Below, piece by piece: positions 15,001-26,108 of a stretch of 64,000 nt of DNA. Source of the stretch: Bursaphelenchus xylophilus (taxonomy: Eukaryota; Nematoda; Chromadorea; Rhabditida; Aphelenchoididae). The notes beneath the pieces are model-generated. The model searched no databases. It had not been told where the DNA came from and saw nothing but the letters and a program-made list of their open reading frames with translations. A program made the position numbers and the translations under genes. The DNA is taken from assembly GCA_904066235.2 (NCBI GenBank), contig CAJFCV020000005.1, positions 4,335,501 through 4,399,500 of the forward strand, given 5' to 3'. Position 1 is the first letter of the stretch, and every line of letters begins with the position of its first letter.

Positions 15001-18000
15001 TATACTAGGCACCGGTTTAAAAAAAATTAAATTAGAGATGTCGGAGTGAATTGACGAGACCTATACCATACGAAATGGCACAGAATGAAATTTCAGATCC
15101 GCAAGTTTCGCCTTTTTTGGAGCCAAATTGCGCCCGTACCAGGCCGAACACTTTGATATTATACTAGGCACCGGTTTAAAAAAAATTAAATTAGAGATGT
15201 CGGAGTGAATTGACGAGACCTATACCATACGAAATGGCACAGAATGAAATTTCAGATCCGCAAGTTTCGCCTTTTTTGGAGCCAAATTGCGCCCGTACCA
15301 GGCCGAACACTTTGATATTATACTAGGCACCGGTTTAAAAAAATTAAGTTAGAGATGTCGGAGTGAATTGACGAGACCTACACCATTTGAAATGGCACAG
15401 AATGAAATTTCAGATCCGCAAGTTTCGCCTTTTTTGGAGCCAAATTGCGCCCGTACCAGGCCGAACACTTTGATATTATACTAGGCACCGGTTTAAAAAA
15501 ATTAAATTAGAGATGTCGGAGTGAATTGACGAGACCTATACCATACGAAATGGCACAGAATAAAATTTCAGATCCGCAAGTTTCGCCTTTTTTGGAGCCA
15601 AATTGCGCCCGTACCAGGCCGAACACTTTGATATTATACTAGGCACCGGTTTAAAAAAAATTAAATTAGAGATGTCGGAGTGAATTGACGAGACCTACAC
15701 CATTTGAAATGGCACAGAATAAAATTTCAGATCCGCAAGTTTCGCCTTTTTTGGAGCCAAATTGCGCCCGTACCAGGCCGAACACTTTGATATTATACTA
15801 GGCACCGGTTTAAAAAAATTAAATTAGAGATGTCGGAGTGAATTGACGAGACCTACACCATTTGAAATGGCACAGAATGAAATTTCAGATCCGCAAGTTT
15901 CGCCTTTTTTGGAGCCAAATTGCGCCCGTACCAGGCCGAACACTTTGATATTATACTAGGCACCGGTTTAAAAAAAATTAAATTAGAGATGTCGGAGTGA
16001 ATTGACGAGACCTACACCATTTGAAATGGCACAGAATGAAATTTCAGATCCGCAAGTTTCGCCTTTTTTGGAGCCAAATTGCGCCCGTACCAGGCCGAAC
16101 ACTTTGATATTATACTAGGCACCGGTTTAAAAAAAATTAAATTAGAGATGTCGGAGTGAATTGACGAGACCTATACCATACGAAATGGCACAGAATAAAA
16201 TTTCAGATCCGCAAGTTTCGCCTTTTTTGGAGTCAAATTGCGCCCGTACCAGGCCGAACACTTTGATATTATACTAGGCACCGGTTTAAAAAAAATTAAA
16301 TTAGAGATGTCGGAGTGAATTGACGAGACCTATACCATACGAAATGGCACAGAATAAAATTTCAGATCCGCAAGTTTCGCCTTTTTTGGAGCCAAATTGC
16401 GCCCGTACCAGGCCGAACACTTTGATATTATACTAGGCACCGGTTTAAAAAAAATTAAATTAGAGATGTCGGAGTGAATTGACGAGACCTATACCATACG
16501 AAATGGCACAGAATAAAATTTCAGATCCGCAAGTTTCGCCTTTTTTGGAGCCAAATTGCGCCCGTACCAGGCCGAACACTTTGATATTATACTAGGCACC
16601 GGTTTAAAAAAAATTAAATTAGAGATGTCGGAGTGAATTGACGAGACCTATACCATACGAAATGGCACAGAATAAAATTTCAGACCCGCAAGTTTCGCCT
16701 TTTTTGGAGCCAAATTGCGCCCGTACCAGGCCGAACACTTTGATATTATACTAGGCACCGGTTTAAAAAAAATTAAATTAGAGATGTCGGAGTGAATTGA
16801 CGAGACCTATACCATACGAAATGGCACAGAATAAAATTTCAGATCCGCAAGTTTCGCCTTTTTTGGAGCCAAATTGCGCCCGTACCAGGCCGAACACTTT
16901 GATATTATACTAGGCACCGGTTTAAAAAAAATTAAGTTAGAGATGTCGGAGTGAATTGACGAGACCTATACCATTTGAAATGGCACAGAATGAAATTTCA
17001 GATCCGCAAGTTTCGCCTTTTTTGGAGCCAAATTGCGCCCGTACCAGGCCGAACACTTTGATATTATATTAGCCACCGGTTTAAAAAAAAATTAAATTAG
17101 AGATGTCGGAGTGAATTGACGAGACCTACACCATTTGAAATGGCACAGAATAAAATTTCAGATCCGCAAGTTTCGCCTTTTTTGGAGCCAAATTGCGCCC
17201 GTACCAGGCCGAACACTTTGATATTATACTAGGCACCGGTTTAAAAAAAATTAAGTTAGAGATGTCGGAGTGAATTGACGAGACCTATACCATACGAAAT
17301 GGCACAGAATGAAATTTCAGACCCGCAAGTTTCGCCTTTTTTGGAGCCAAATTGCGCCCGTACCAGGCCGAACACTTTGATATTATACTAGGCACCGGTT
17401 TAAAAAAAATTAAATTAGAGATGTCGGAGTGAATTGACGAGACCTATACCATACGAAATGGCACAGAATGAAATTTCAGACCCGCAAGTTTCGCCTTTTT
17501 TGGAGCCAAATTGCGCCCGTACCAGGCCGAACACTTTGATATTATACTAGGCACCGGTTTAAAAAAAATTAAATTAGAGATGTCGGAGTGAATTGACGTG
17601 ACCTATACCATACGAAATGGCACAGAACGACATTTCAGATCCGCAAGTTTCGCCTTTTTTGGAGCCAAATTGCGCCCGTACCAGGCCGAACACTTTGATA
17701 TTATACTAGGCACCGGTTTAAAAAAAATTAAATTAGAGATGTCGGAGTGAATTGACGAGACCTATACCATACGAAATGGCACAGAATGAAATTTCAGATC
17801 CGCAAGTTTCGCCTTTTTTGGAGCCAAATTGCGCCCGTACCAGGCCGAACACTTTGATATTATACCACTTACCGGTTTAAAAAAAATTAAATTAGAGATG
17901 TCGGAGTGAATTGACGTGACCTATACCATTTGAAATGGCACAGAATAAAATTTCAGATCCGCAAGTTTCGCCTTTTTTGGAGTCAAATTGCGCCCGTACC

Positions 18001-19433
18001 AGGCCGAACACTTTGATATTATACTAGGCACCGGTTTAAAAAAAATTAAATTAGAGATGTCGGAGTGAATTGACGAGACCTATACCATACGAAATGGCAC
18101 AGAATGAAATTTCAGACCCGCAAGTTTCGCCTTTTTTGGAGCCAAATTGCGCCCGTACCAGGCCGAACACTTTGATATTATACTAGGCACCGGTTTAAAA
18201 AAAATTAAATTAGAGATGTCGGAGTGAATTGACGAGACCTATACCATACGAAATGGCACAGAATGAGATTTCAGATCCGCAAGTTTCGCCTTTTTTGGAG
18301 CCAAATTGCGCCCGTACCAGGCCGAACACTTTGATATTATACTAGGCACCGGTTTAAAAAAATTAAATTAGAGATGTCGGAGTGAATTGACGTGACCTAT
18401 ACCATTTGAAATGGCACAGAATAAAATTTCAGATCCGCAAGTTTCGCCTTTTTTGGAGTCAAATTGCGCCCGTACCAGGCCGAACACTTTGATATTATAC
18501 TAGGCACCGGTTTAAAAAAATTAAATTAGAGATGTCGGAGTGAATTGACGTGACCTATACCATACGAAATGGCACAGAATGAGATTTCAGATCCGCAAGT
18601 TTCGCCTTTTTTGGAGCCAAATTGCGCCCGTACCAGGCCGAACACTTTGATATTATACTAGGCACCGGTTTAAAAAAATTAAATTAGAGATGTCGGAGTG
18701 AATTGACGAGACCTATACCATACGAAATGGCACAGAATGAAATTTCAGACCCGCAAGTTTCGCCTTTTTTGGAGCCAAATTGCGCCCGTACCAGGCCGAA
18801 CACTTTGATATTATACTAGGCACCAGTTTAAAAAAAATTAAATTAGAGATGTCGGAGTGAATTGACGTGACCTATACCATTTGAAATGGCACAGAATAAA
18901 ATTTCAGATCCGCAAGTTTCGCCTTTTTTGGAGTCAAATTGCGCCCGTATCAGGCCGAACACTTTGATATTATACTAGGCACCGGTTTAAAAAAAATTAA
19001 ATTAGAGATGTCGGAGTGAATTGACGTGACCTATACCATTTGAAATGGCACAGAATAAGATTTCAGATCCGCAAGTTTCGCCTTTTTTGGAGTCAAATTG
19101 CGCCCGTACCAGGCCGAACACTTTGATATTATACTAGGCACCGGTTTAAAAAAAATTAAATTAGAGATGTCGGAGTGAATTGACGTGACCTATACCATTT
19201 GAAATGGCACAGAATAAGATTTCAGATCCGCAAGTTTCGCCTTTTTTGGAGTCAAATTGCGCCCGTACCAGGCCGAACACTTTGATATTATACTAGGCAC
19301 CGGTTTAAAAAAAATTAAATTAGAGATGTCGGAGTGAATTGACAAGACCTATGCCATTCGAAGTGGCACAGAATGAAATTTTGGAACCGCAAGTTTCGCC
19401 TTTTTTGGAGCCAAATTGCGCCGTACCGGGCCA
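1..19433. repeat. Satellite array, 159-bp tandem unit, about 122 copies
   Basis: The same unit recurs head to tail from base 1 to about 19433, so the array continues beyond the left edge. Successive copies of the landmark TTTCGCCTTTTTTGGAG begin at 1, 160, 319 and 478, giving a 159-bp period. Copies differ by a few substitutions at fixed sites: ATTTG or ATACG after ACC, ACTAGGC or CCACTTA before CCGG, AATAAAA, AATGAAA, AACGAAA or AACGACA after ACAG, and by the length of an A-run (5-9). The last units (about 18.3-19.4 kb) carry GACGTGACC and GAGTCAAA variants, and the final unit (19330-19433) is clearly degenerate, marking the array edge. Because 159 is divisible by three, some reading frames stay open across a unit; these are not genes. 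Function is unknown; such arrays are usually heterochromatic. Confidence 0.98.
1540..4760. repeat. 14-unit segmental duplication inside the satellite
   Basis: Private variants recur in the same order about 2225 bases apart. AATAGAA units occur near 1730 and 3960, paired AACGACA units near 1890/2050 and 4115/4275, the CCACTTACC variant near 1972 and 4197, and the rare AAAAACAATAAAA run at 2461 and 4686. The spacing is 14 x 159 minus one base, explained by one shorter A-run near 4530. A block of about 14 units was therefore copied once, and a few substitutions have accumulated since (for example CCAAGCC against CCAGGCC). Confidence 0.85.
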
Positions 19434-19698
19434 CGTTTGAGCATTAAGGCTGCTTACATTAGGTTTTTACATGCGATTCATCTTTCAAAATTGCCAATTT
19501 CATTTCTTGGTTTCTAGTTTGATGGCAAGGATTCTCGATCGTTATCAAGTCAAAACTACAAACCTTTGATCAAAGGTTTGTAAACTCTGGCGTTTAGAAA
19601 CCGTCATCGTAAAGCGGTCATCCTTTTCCAATCACTTACTTTCTAATCAGTCTTGCAAGTGCTGCCGCAACAATGTAAGCAATAATTTATTAAAATAC

Positions 19699-21053
19699 TT
19701 AAAAGCGAGTGAACAAAGCGCCAAAGATCATCAATAAAATACTGCTGACAACTTGAACCGAGTCATTATTCTGCGCGAATCCAATCTGGTATTTCTCGAA
19801 TTTGTCATCAACCCTGAGGGCAACACAATATTTCTGGAGAAAATCACTGCCAAACGCAAAATCATATTCGTATTCTGGATACGACGAGTCAATTCGAGCA
19901 CTGTAAGTCTTGTCCGGATCGTAGTACCAAGAGAATTGTTTGGCGGTCGTTTTGTAAGTTTGGTTTCCGATCGAGAATCCAATATCATGGAAATTTTTCT
20001 CGTCCTTAGCGGAATGCTCACTGTAATATTTGTCGCGTATTTTATCGGGAACCTCGGTGTAACGACCGGGAAGTAGTCCGACGATTTGATCCTTAAGAGT
20101 CTCCTTCCCAACTTTGATACTAAAAATGTAATGGAAAATACATGTACGCCATAAATAAATTGTATCTTTGAGTAATTTAAGATACTTTTTATCTTGTCAA
20201 CTGAGTGTTGTGCCTTCTAACTTACTCAGTTTTGAATCTCCATCCACCCTCACTCAATGCGTCGACATATGTGAATTCCTCGCACAGGTTGCCTTTGTAT
20301 TCGCCGAAAGTAATTGTTCCATCAGACCAGAAGTCGTATCCCCTGCCGGGCTGAAAGAAAACAAAGTCTAATTTTCCTACTAATGTAAATTCTTACCCGA
20401 CTCATGTAATAATGACCTTCTTGAATAGTGATCTGTTTTACGGATAGTTTCTTCATGATATCCTTGACCACACTTGTCTCCGAATCACCGATTCCAAGGC
20501 CGAAAACACCATCATATCTGAAAGTGAATCTCGTGTCTCCTCGTGTTATGACTCCCAATTTTACTGGTAGTTCAATATCGCCAAACTTGATGGTGTCCTC
20601 GAAAAGGGTGCCGGCAAAATCTCGGTATCTCCGGAATCGGTCCCTGAACAAGAAGTCCGTCTCACGGCCGCCTGTTTTTCTGAAAACGGAATAGTGGACA
20701 ACTTGGAAAAATGCCATTGGAACTACGCCTCGACGCTCCTTTCTGAAGCCAAACTTACTCTGCATGATACGTATAAGCATGCGTATTATTTGTGCAGTAA
20801 GCGTTTCGATAGTTGCAACTTCCATTGAAAACCCAAGAAAACTGCCGATTTGTGTCCAGCAATACCTTTATGGGCCGGCTCTCATTTCCCAGTGTGAATT
20901 CAAAAAACGGGTCATCAAAGATAGAAGCTAAAAGATGTTTAAGATTTCAGTTACGGTTTTGTTTGACTCACTGAATCCATAATGAAACGAGTAATCCGCT
21001 ACGGCATATGCACAGCATAACAAAATGATGATTGAGATCTTGGGCAGCGTCAT
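19699..21053 (-). CDS. Secreted pepsin-like (A1) protein, catalytic motifs lost (copy A)
   Basis: Five exons read on the minus strand: 21053-20972, 20927-20759, 20679-20397, 20350-20226, 20119-19699 (359 aa). All have GT-AG junctions and consistent phases. The first exon encodes a signal peptide ending near AYAVA before DYSFHY. The N-lobe has FFEFTLGNESRPIKVLLDTN, where a pepsin has the DTG(S/T) catalytic loop: the Asp is kept but the motif reads DTN. A Cys pair follows, then YDGVFGLG, the A1 flap-following signature. In the C-lobe the second DTG(T/S) site is replaced by a stretch around GLLPGRYTEVP with no Asp. The C-lobe end FAFGSDFLQKYCVAL...QIGFA is typical of A1 proteins. A hydrophobic tail (VVSSILLMIFGALF) suggests a lipid anchor or membrane span. 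Peptidase activity is unlikely, so a binding or structural role is inferred. The last two exons of its neighbours are fused here. Confidence 0.82.
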
Positions 21054-21279
21054 TTTAAACACAATGTAAATACAATAGGAAAATCATTTAAAAAGCTCCA
21101 GCGATTAATGGAAAGGGACTGATAAGGGCACTCCTTTGTTGACTGGCCGTTGAGTAAGACTCAAGAGAGGAACACAATACAAATCACGTCACAATTTGTA
21201 ACTATCTATGTATTGCAAATTCTGGCCTAACATAGTAACTGGCAAAGTTCAAACAGTTTATTTATTGTTAGTGTAAATT

Positions 21280-24200
21280 TCACACAAGTATCCTCAATAT
21301 TCCAAGGACAAGTGAACTTATTAAAGTTGTTGCAAAACAAATCCTTCTTGCTGAATTCTCCGCAAACCCGATTTGATAATGCACCACAGACTTGTGCGCT
21401 CGTAATGCAACACAGTAGTGTTGAAGAAAATCACTTCCAAATGCAAAGTCGTAACCATAGTTAGGATAGGCGATATCGATTATGGGTTCGTAGTAATTGC
21501 CCTAAAATTTTGTGTGTCATATTATTTGTCCCTACCGCTTCCACATAATAAAGATAATCGTTTTTGTTTATGCCACAGGTTTTTCCGTCGACTGAGAATG
21601 AAATCTCATGGAAGTTTGACTCGTCTGTAGCTTTTTTATCGCTAAAAAGCTCGTTGTAAATGGACAGAGGTACTTGGGTTGGGCGACCAGGAACGAACCC
21701 AATTTTTTGGTTGGTTAAAGTCTCGTTTCCAATGTGAACACTGAAACTTTTGAAATCAACACAAGAATTAAGAACGGACGAGGGAGCTAGTTTCGACCGG
21801 ATCTCATACGAATCTGATGCATAGGAATTTGGCCAGCAAGAATTTGGATATCCGAAAACCCAAACCAATTGTGTATGACGCAAAAAATAACAAATCTAAA
21901 GGCTTACTCGGCCCGAAATTGCCATGAAGTCGCGGTCGCATTAACATAGGTAAATGGCCCACATTTGGTGCTTCCTCGAAGTTTGCCAAACACAACGGAG
22001 CCTTTGGAAATCATCTCATTTTTGGCGTTTTTCTAAAGTTATATATGTTTAAATAACTGGATACAAAAGTCATAGTAGCTGTAAGATAGTACGTACTCTG
22101 GGAATATTATATTTCCCTTCTTGAATTACAATTTGTGCCGTTGAAATGTCGGTCATAATGTTCTTGATGATATTGGTCCTTCCATTGCTAATCCCAAGAC
22201 CCAAAACCCCGTCCCATTCAAAATTATAGCTGGGGTGGCCGTGATCAACAACAAGCACATCTGTGTGGCATCCTATAGAGTCCACTCTCACAACATCGGT
22301 AAACAAAAATCCTCCAAAATTTCGATTGTAATCGTACTTGTCCATCAAAGTTTTGTTGGTTAGTTTACCGTTTGTTTTTCTAAAAATATCGAGATTTCAT
22401 TGAGAACGTCAGCAAGCCAACTCTTACTTGTAGTCATACAAATAATCGTGCTTATTCTTCGTACATTCAAATCCCTTATCGCCACAGACTTTGTCGAATA
22501 CCATCGTGTACGGTCGATTTGTGTCCAATAAAACTTTCGCCTCCCGTTTGTCATCACCAAAACGGACAAGAAAAAATGGACTGGATGGATAAGCTACAAG
22601 GGATTTTAAAATACCGTTTGATAATTTAAAAATGCTAAATATTAATATATATGGTTATTCAAGATGGAAAGGTTTGTAAATCAAAGCTTAAAACACGATT
22701 TCTGAGTGAGTGTAGCAGCCGTGGACATAGAAAAAAATCGATTTTAAGCTTTTGCTTTTAAAATGACCGCAGGCATCCAGTAAACATATTCCTGAAATAT
22801 TTTTGCCTAATTCTCTCATTAACCTACTGTAATTTACAATTTAATGTTTTTACAGTAATCGACTATTACAGCATAACTACTCACTAGAAATGGCTGAAAT
22901 TGAGAATACTGATGTTTTCGGGTATGCTCGTCATTGTGAATCCAGAATTTTGGCGGTCGGGTTACTGTAACATACCGCAATATGGTTTCGGCCGAACAAA
23001 ATCGGCCATAAAAAATTTGTTTCTGAAATGCCGCAGCCGATTTTTACATATGTTAATCAGCGTAAAATTCTGCCCTAGAAACATTTAAAAAAAGTGTAAA
23101 AAGTCATCACCCCTTTTTCGTGGTGTAGTGGATTTTGGTCAAATTTAGTAATCCGAAGGTCGCGGGTTCGATCCCCGTGGAAGGAAAATGCGTAAAACTG
23201 TACAAAACCTCAAAAAATTGGTTGAGGTGGATTGATTATGTATTCCAGAAGTATGAAAAATTGTATCAAAGTTGATTTCCGAATTTGAAAGCATTTTTTT
23301 GATGATGAAACTTGGATTTGGGTTTCCGTGGATTATGGTGCAAATTTAGTCTAGGAAATAGCTAAAGGTGTTTTTAATTAGGTTTTTTAGCCTTCTGAAT
23401 TCAATGGACCAGGGTTTTTGGCTATAGGATTACTGTAACATAGACAAACCGGATTTCGGCCGCTTAAAATCGGCCGTAAAACGGTTGTTTCTAAGCACAC
23501 GCAGCTAATTCCTCAATTGTTGGAATCAGCGTGAAATTCTGCTCTAGAATCATTAAATATAATATCCTAACTGGTCGCACAAATTCCAAGGATTTTTTCG
23601 AGCAGATTAGAATTTTTTCAGTAAAAAAAAGTCATCCGTGGAAATCGAAAAAAAAAATCTGAGATTTTGGTCTAGAAATGTTTGCATACGTTGATGAAAC
23701 TTAGCCTCAAAATATTTTTGGCTAATTCTTTCGCTAATATAGTTTTATTTACAATTTCCAAGTTTTAAAGTAAGTCACTACTGAAAAAAAAGTATTCAAC
23801 CAATAAGCCATTGTTTAGGTGAAAATTGGGTGAAATTTCACGCTGATTCCAAAAATTGAGGAATTAGCTACGTGTGTTTAGAAACAACCGTTTTACGGCC
23901 GATTTTAAGCGGCCGAAATCCGTTTTGTCTATGTTACAGTAATCCTATGGCCAAAAACCCTGCTCCATTGAATTCAGAAGGCTAAAAAACCTAATTATAA
24001 ACAACTGTAGCTATTTCCTAGACTAAATTTGCACCATAATCCACGGAAACCAAAATCCAAGTTTCATCATCAAAAAAATGCTTTCAAATTCGGAAATCAA
24101 CTTTGATACAATTTTTCATACTTCTGGAATACATAATCAATCCACCTCAACCAATTTTTTGAGGTTTTGTACAGTTTTACGCATTTTCCTTCCACGGGGA

Positions 24201-24822
24201 TCGAACCCGCGACCTTCGGATTACTAAATTTGACCAAAATCCACTACACCACGAAAAAGGGGTGATGACTTTTTACACTTTTTTTAAATGTTTCTAGGGC
24301 AGAATTTTACGCTGATTAACATATGTAAAAATCAGCTGCGGCATTTCAGAAACAAATTTTTTATGGCCGATTTTGTTCGGCCGAAACCATATTGCGGTGT
24401 GTTACAGTAACCCGACCGCCAAAATTCTGGATTCACAATGACGAGCATACCCGAAAACATCAGTATTCTCAATTTCAGCCATTTCTAGTGAGTAGTTATG
24501 CTGTAATAGTCGATTACTGTAAAAACATTAAATTGTAAATTGCAGTAGGTTAATGAGAGAATTAGGCAAAAATATTTCAGTAATATGTTTACTGGATGCC
24601 TGCGGTCATTTTAAAATCAAAAACTCAAAATCGATTTTTTTCTATGTCCAGGCCTAACTGGCGGCTGATTCACTGACTCAGAAATCGTGTTTTAATATTT
24701 TCAGAAACGGCATGAATAGAAGAAAAACTGAAAAACTTACCGACATTATACCTGTAAGTGTGATCCGCATAGGATGCGCTCAAGAAAATAACAATGGCTA
24801 CGAAAAACAAGAAGGTAGCCAT
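21280..24822 (-). CDS. Secreted pepsin-like (A1) protein, catalytic motifs lost (copy B)
   Basis: Six exons: 24822-24741 (signal peptide, MATFLFFVAIVIFLSASYA then DHTYRYNV), 22593-22428, 22379-22097, 22032-21908, 21740-21536, 21501-21280. Phases agree throughout, giving 360 aa. Intron 1 is 2147 bases because it contains the palindromic element at 22692-24691; the other introns are short. The first active-site motif reads LLDTNRPY instead of DTG(S/T)S. WDGVLGLG is present, the second catalytic Asp is absent (GFVPGRPTQVP), and FAFGSDFLQHYCVAL...QIGFAEN closes the fold. The tail is hydrophobic (ICFATTLISSLVLGI). An AATAAA lies in the minus-strand 3' region near 21260. It is a paralogue of the genes on either side with the same intron positions. 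An upstream in-frame ATG at 24855 would lengthen the hydrophobic N-terminus; I chose 24822 by similarity of the mature start to the paralogues. Confidence 0.8.
23114..23185 (+). pseudogene. tRNA-Thr(AGT)-like pseudogene, left arm of palindrome
   Basis: An A box (TGGTGTAGTGG at 23121) and a perfect B box (GGTTCGATCCC at 23165) are correctly spaced, and the T arm GCGGG/CCCGT forms. The 3' side of the anticodon arm reads TTAGTAATCCGAAGG, placing AGT in the anticodon position. The 5' side of that stem has decayed to CAAAT and no longer pairs with TCCGA, and the acceptor stem is weakened (TTTTTCG against GGAAGGA). A functional tRNA is therefore unlikely, but the internal pol III promoter boxes are intact. 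It may be an SINE-like part of the element. Confidence 0.7.
24187..24258 (-). pseudogene. tRNA-Thr(AGT)-like pseudogene, right arm of palindrome
   Basis: This is the inverted copy of the sequence at 23114-23185 with the same decayed anticodon stem and intact A and B boxes. The two tRNA-like units converge toward the centre of the palindrome. Confidence 0.7.
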
Positions 24823-24899
24823 GGCTTTGAGGAAAATAAGTATTATAAAGAAGTGCATTTTTGCTTGGTTTATATAATCAAACAAGTCATAAAGCTATT

Positions 24900-25596
24900 A
24901 AATTAAAATGATAACAGCGAATGAGTTCTCTGTTCACCCACACCTCTCAATGAGTAATTCCATTACTTTTGCAATACAATAACTTTTTGGGACTTTTCTG
25001 GGGAGAGTTATCAATTGTATTGAAGCTGATAATGGCGTCGATATTATTGCAATAGCCTTTGAAGTAGCAAAATCATGTATTTTTATGCGAAATATTTCCT
25101 TCTGTTTGACATCACTTTTTTGATTGCATTTTATTTCTATTGCAGCTTTTATTTACAATTTTGGTTGTAAAAAAACGTTTTTCTTATCACACAATGACTC
25201 ATAATTGATGAATTATCGTTCTAAGCCGCTTTCACAAATGGAATTAATTAACCGATTGCCTGATCTCTAGGCTCAGTCAGTCTACATAAATTACGGCAAT
25301 AAATGGAAGCATTCAAATTTTTTTCGATTCATCCACCATGGCAAACTCCATACCGCCAACCTTGATGATGTCATTATAGATTGCACTTTGTAGGTTGCGA
25401 TCTTTGTCATATTAATTGTCAGTAAACTTTTGCGAGCAATGGTAAAGTTAAAACTTCGTAATTTTACTTTCAAACTTTCATGACTGCAGACACCTTGACT
25501 ACTCACAAATCATATGTCGCATTACGAGAAAAATGATTGATGGATTGTTATTTGAAAGATAAGAAAATAAAATCAAATTAATCAAGCGATAAGAAC
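24900..25596. other. Spacer between copies B and C, no intact gene
   Basis: Apart from the relic exon at 25318-25412 this AT-rich stretch holds nothing I can recognise. It presumably includes the promoter of copy B (TATATAA-like sequence near 24870). Confidence 0.5.
25318..25412 (-). pseudogene. Relic exon of a fourth pepsin-like paralogue
   Basis: On the minus strand the frame from about 25412 reads QYDKDRNLQSAIYNDIIKVG, then GMEFAMVDESKK and a stop. It aligns with DRFRRYRDFAGTLFEDTIKFG of copy A and KYDYNRNFGGFLFTDVVRVD of copy B. No flanking signal-peptide exon or C-lobe exons were found between 24823 and 26108, so this looks like a decayed fragment of a former tandem copy. The similarity is short, and a protein alignment would settle it. 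Confidence 0.5.
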
Positions 25597-25886
25597 TTAC
25601 AAGGGAAGTCACTTTTTTCGCAAGTCGATCCCTACTGGTGACCTAGTGGACTGTGAAGGCCTCAGGCTGTGTCAGGCTCTGCTACCGAAGCTCACTTCTC
25701 CAACTCCGTTTTTTTGGAGGGTCTTTTAGGAACCTTTTTTGCGTGAACTTTGATGAGCCATAACTCTGCCCTCAGGGCCCGTAAACACTTTTGGACGCCA
25801 GATTCTTCTTACACCGCCTGAGGCCTTCACAGTCCACTAGGTCACCAGTATGGATCGATCTGCGAAAAAAGTGACCTACCTTGTTA
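25597..25886. mobile_element. 290-bp inverted-repeat element (MITE-like)
   Basis: The arm at about 25597-25668 (GTCACTTTTTTCGCA, CTACTGGTGACCTAGTGGAC, TGTGAAGGCCTCAGGC) is repeated inverted at about 25818-25886 with a handful of differences. The central roughly 150 bases are unpaired. There is no coding capacity. No clean target duplication could be fixed by eye. It lies 3' of pepsin-like copy C. Confidence 0.75.
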
Positions 25887-26108
25887 GTGCCGTTAATTTT
25901 TATATTGTCTCATTTTGAATGAATTTTAAGTAGGTCAAAACTCAGGGTTGAGCTGCCTTTTTATGGAGTAAGCAAAATGCGACCAAAATTCGATTTTCGA
26001 AAGAGGTGCGGCCTCGTAAACCGTGATAATACATTACGCATGCAAGCTAATTTCTGATTGATCTTTTATTTCTGAGCCAAGGATGACATTACGATCTATA
26101 TCAAACAT

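Larger units (their letters stand above)
22692..24691. mobile_element. 2-kb palindromic (foldback) element in intron 1 of copy B
   Basis: Left arm 22692-23538 and right arm 23834-24691 are near-perfect reverse complements with only scattered mismatches, around a roughly 295-base unpaired centre. The ends read AACACGATTTCTGAGT and its complement, each bordered by TTAA (22688-22691 and 24692-24695), which would fit a piggyBac-type TTAA target duplication. No transposase frame is visible, so it is non-autonomous. Each arm holds one tRNA-Thr-like sequence and two diverged copies of a roughly 150-base module (about 22960-23095 and 23425-23560 in the left arm) containing TTACTGTAACA, a TTTCGGCCG/CGGCC pair and ATCAGCGT(A/G)AAATTCTG. 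It is transcribed with the host gene's intron and could fold into long double-stranded RNA. Confidence 0.85.

Noticed and set aside
1..19433. CRISPR-like array
   Set aside because: There are no unique spacers: the whole 159-bp unit is repeated, and the host is a eukaryote.
23114..24258. Two functional tRNA-Thr genes
   Set aside because: The anticodon stem does not pair and the acceptor stem is weak in both; they sit in mirror copies of a mobile element.
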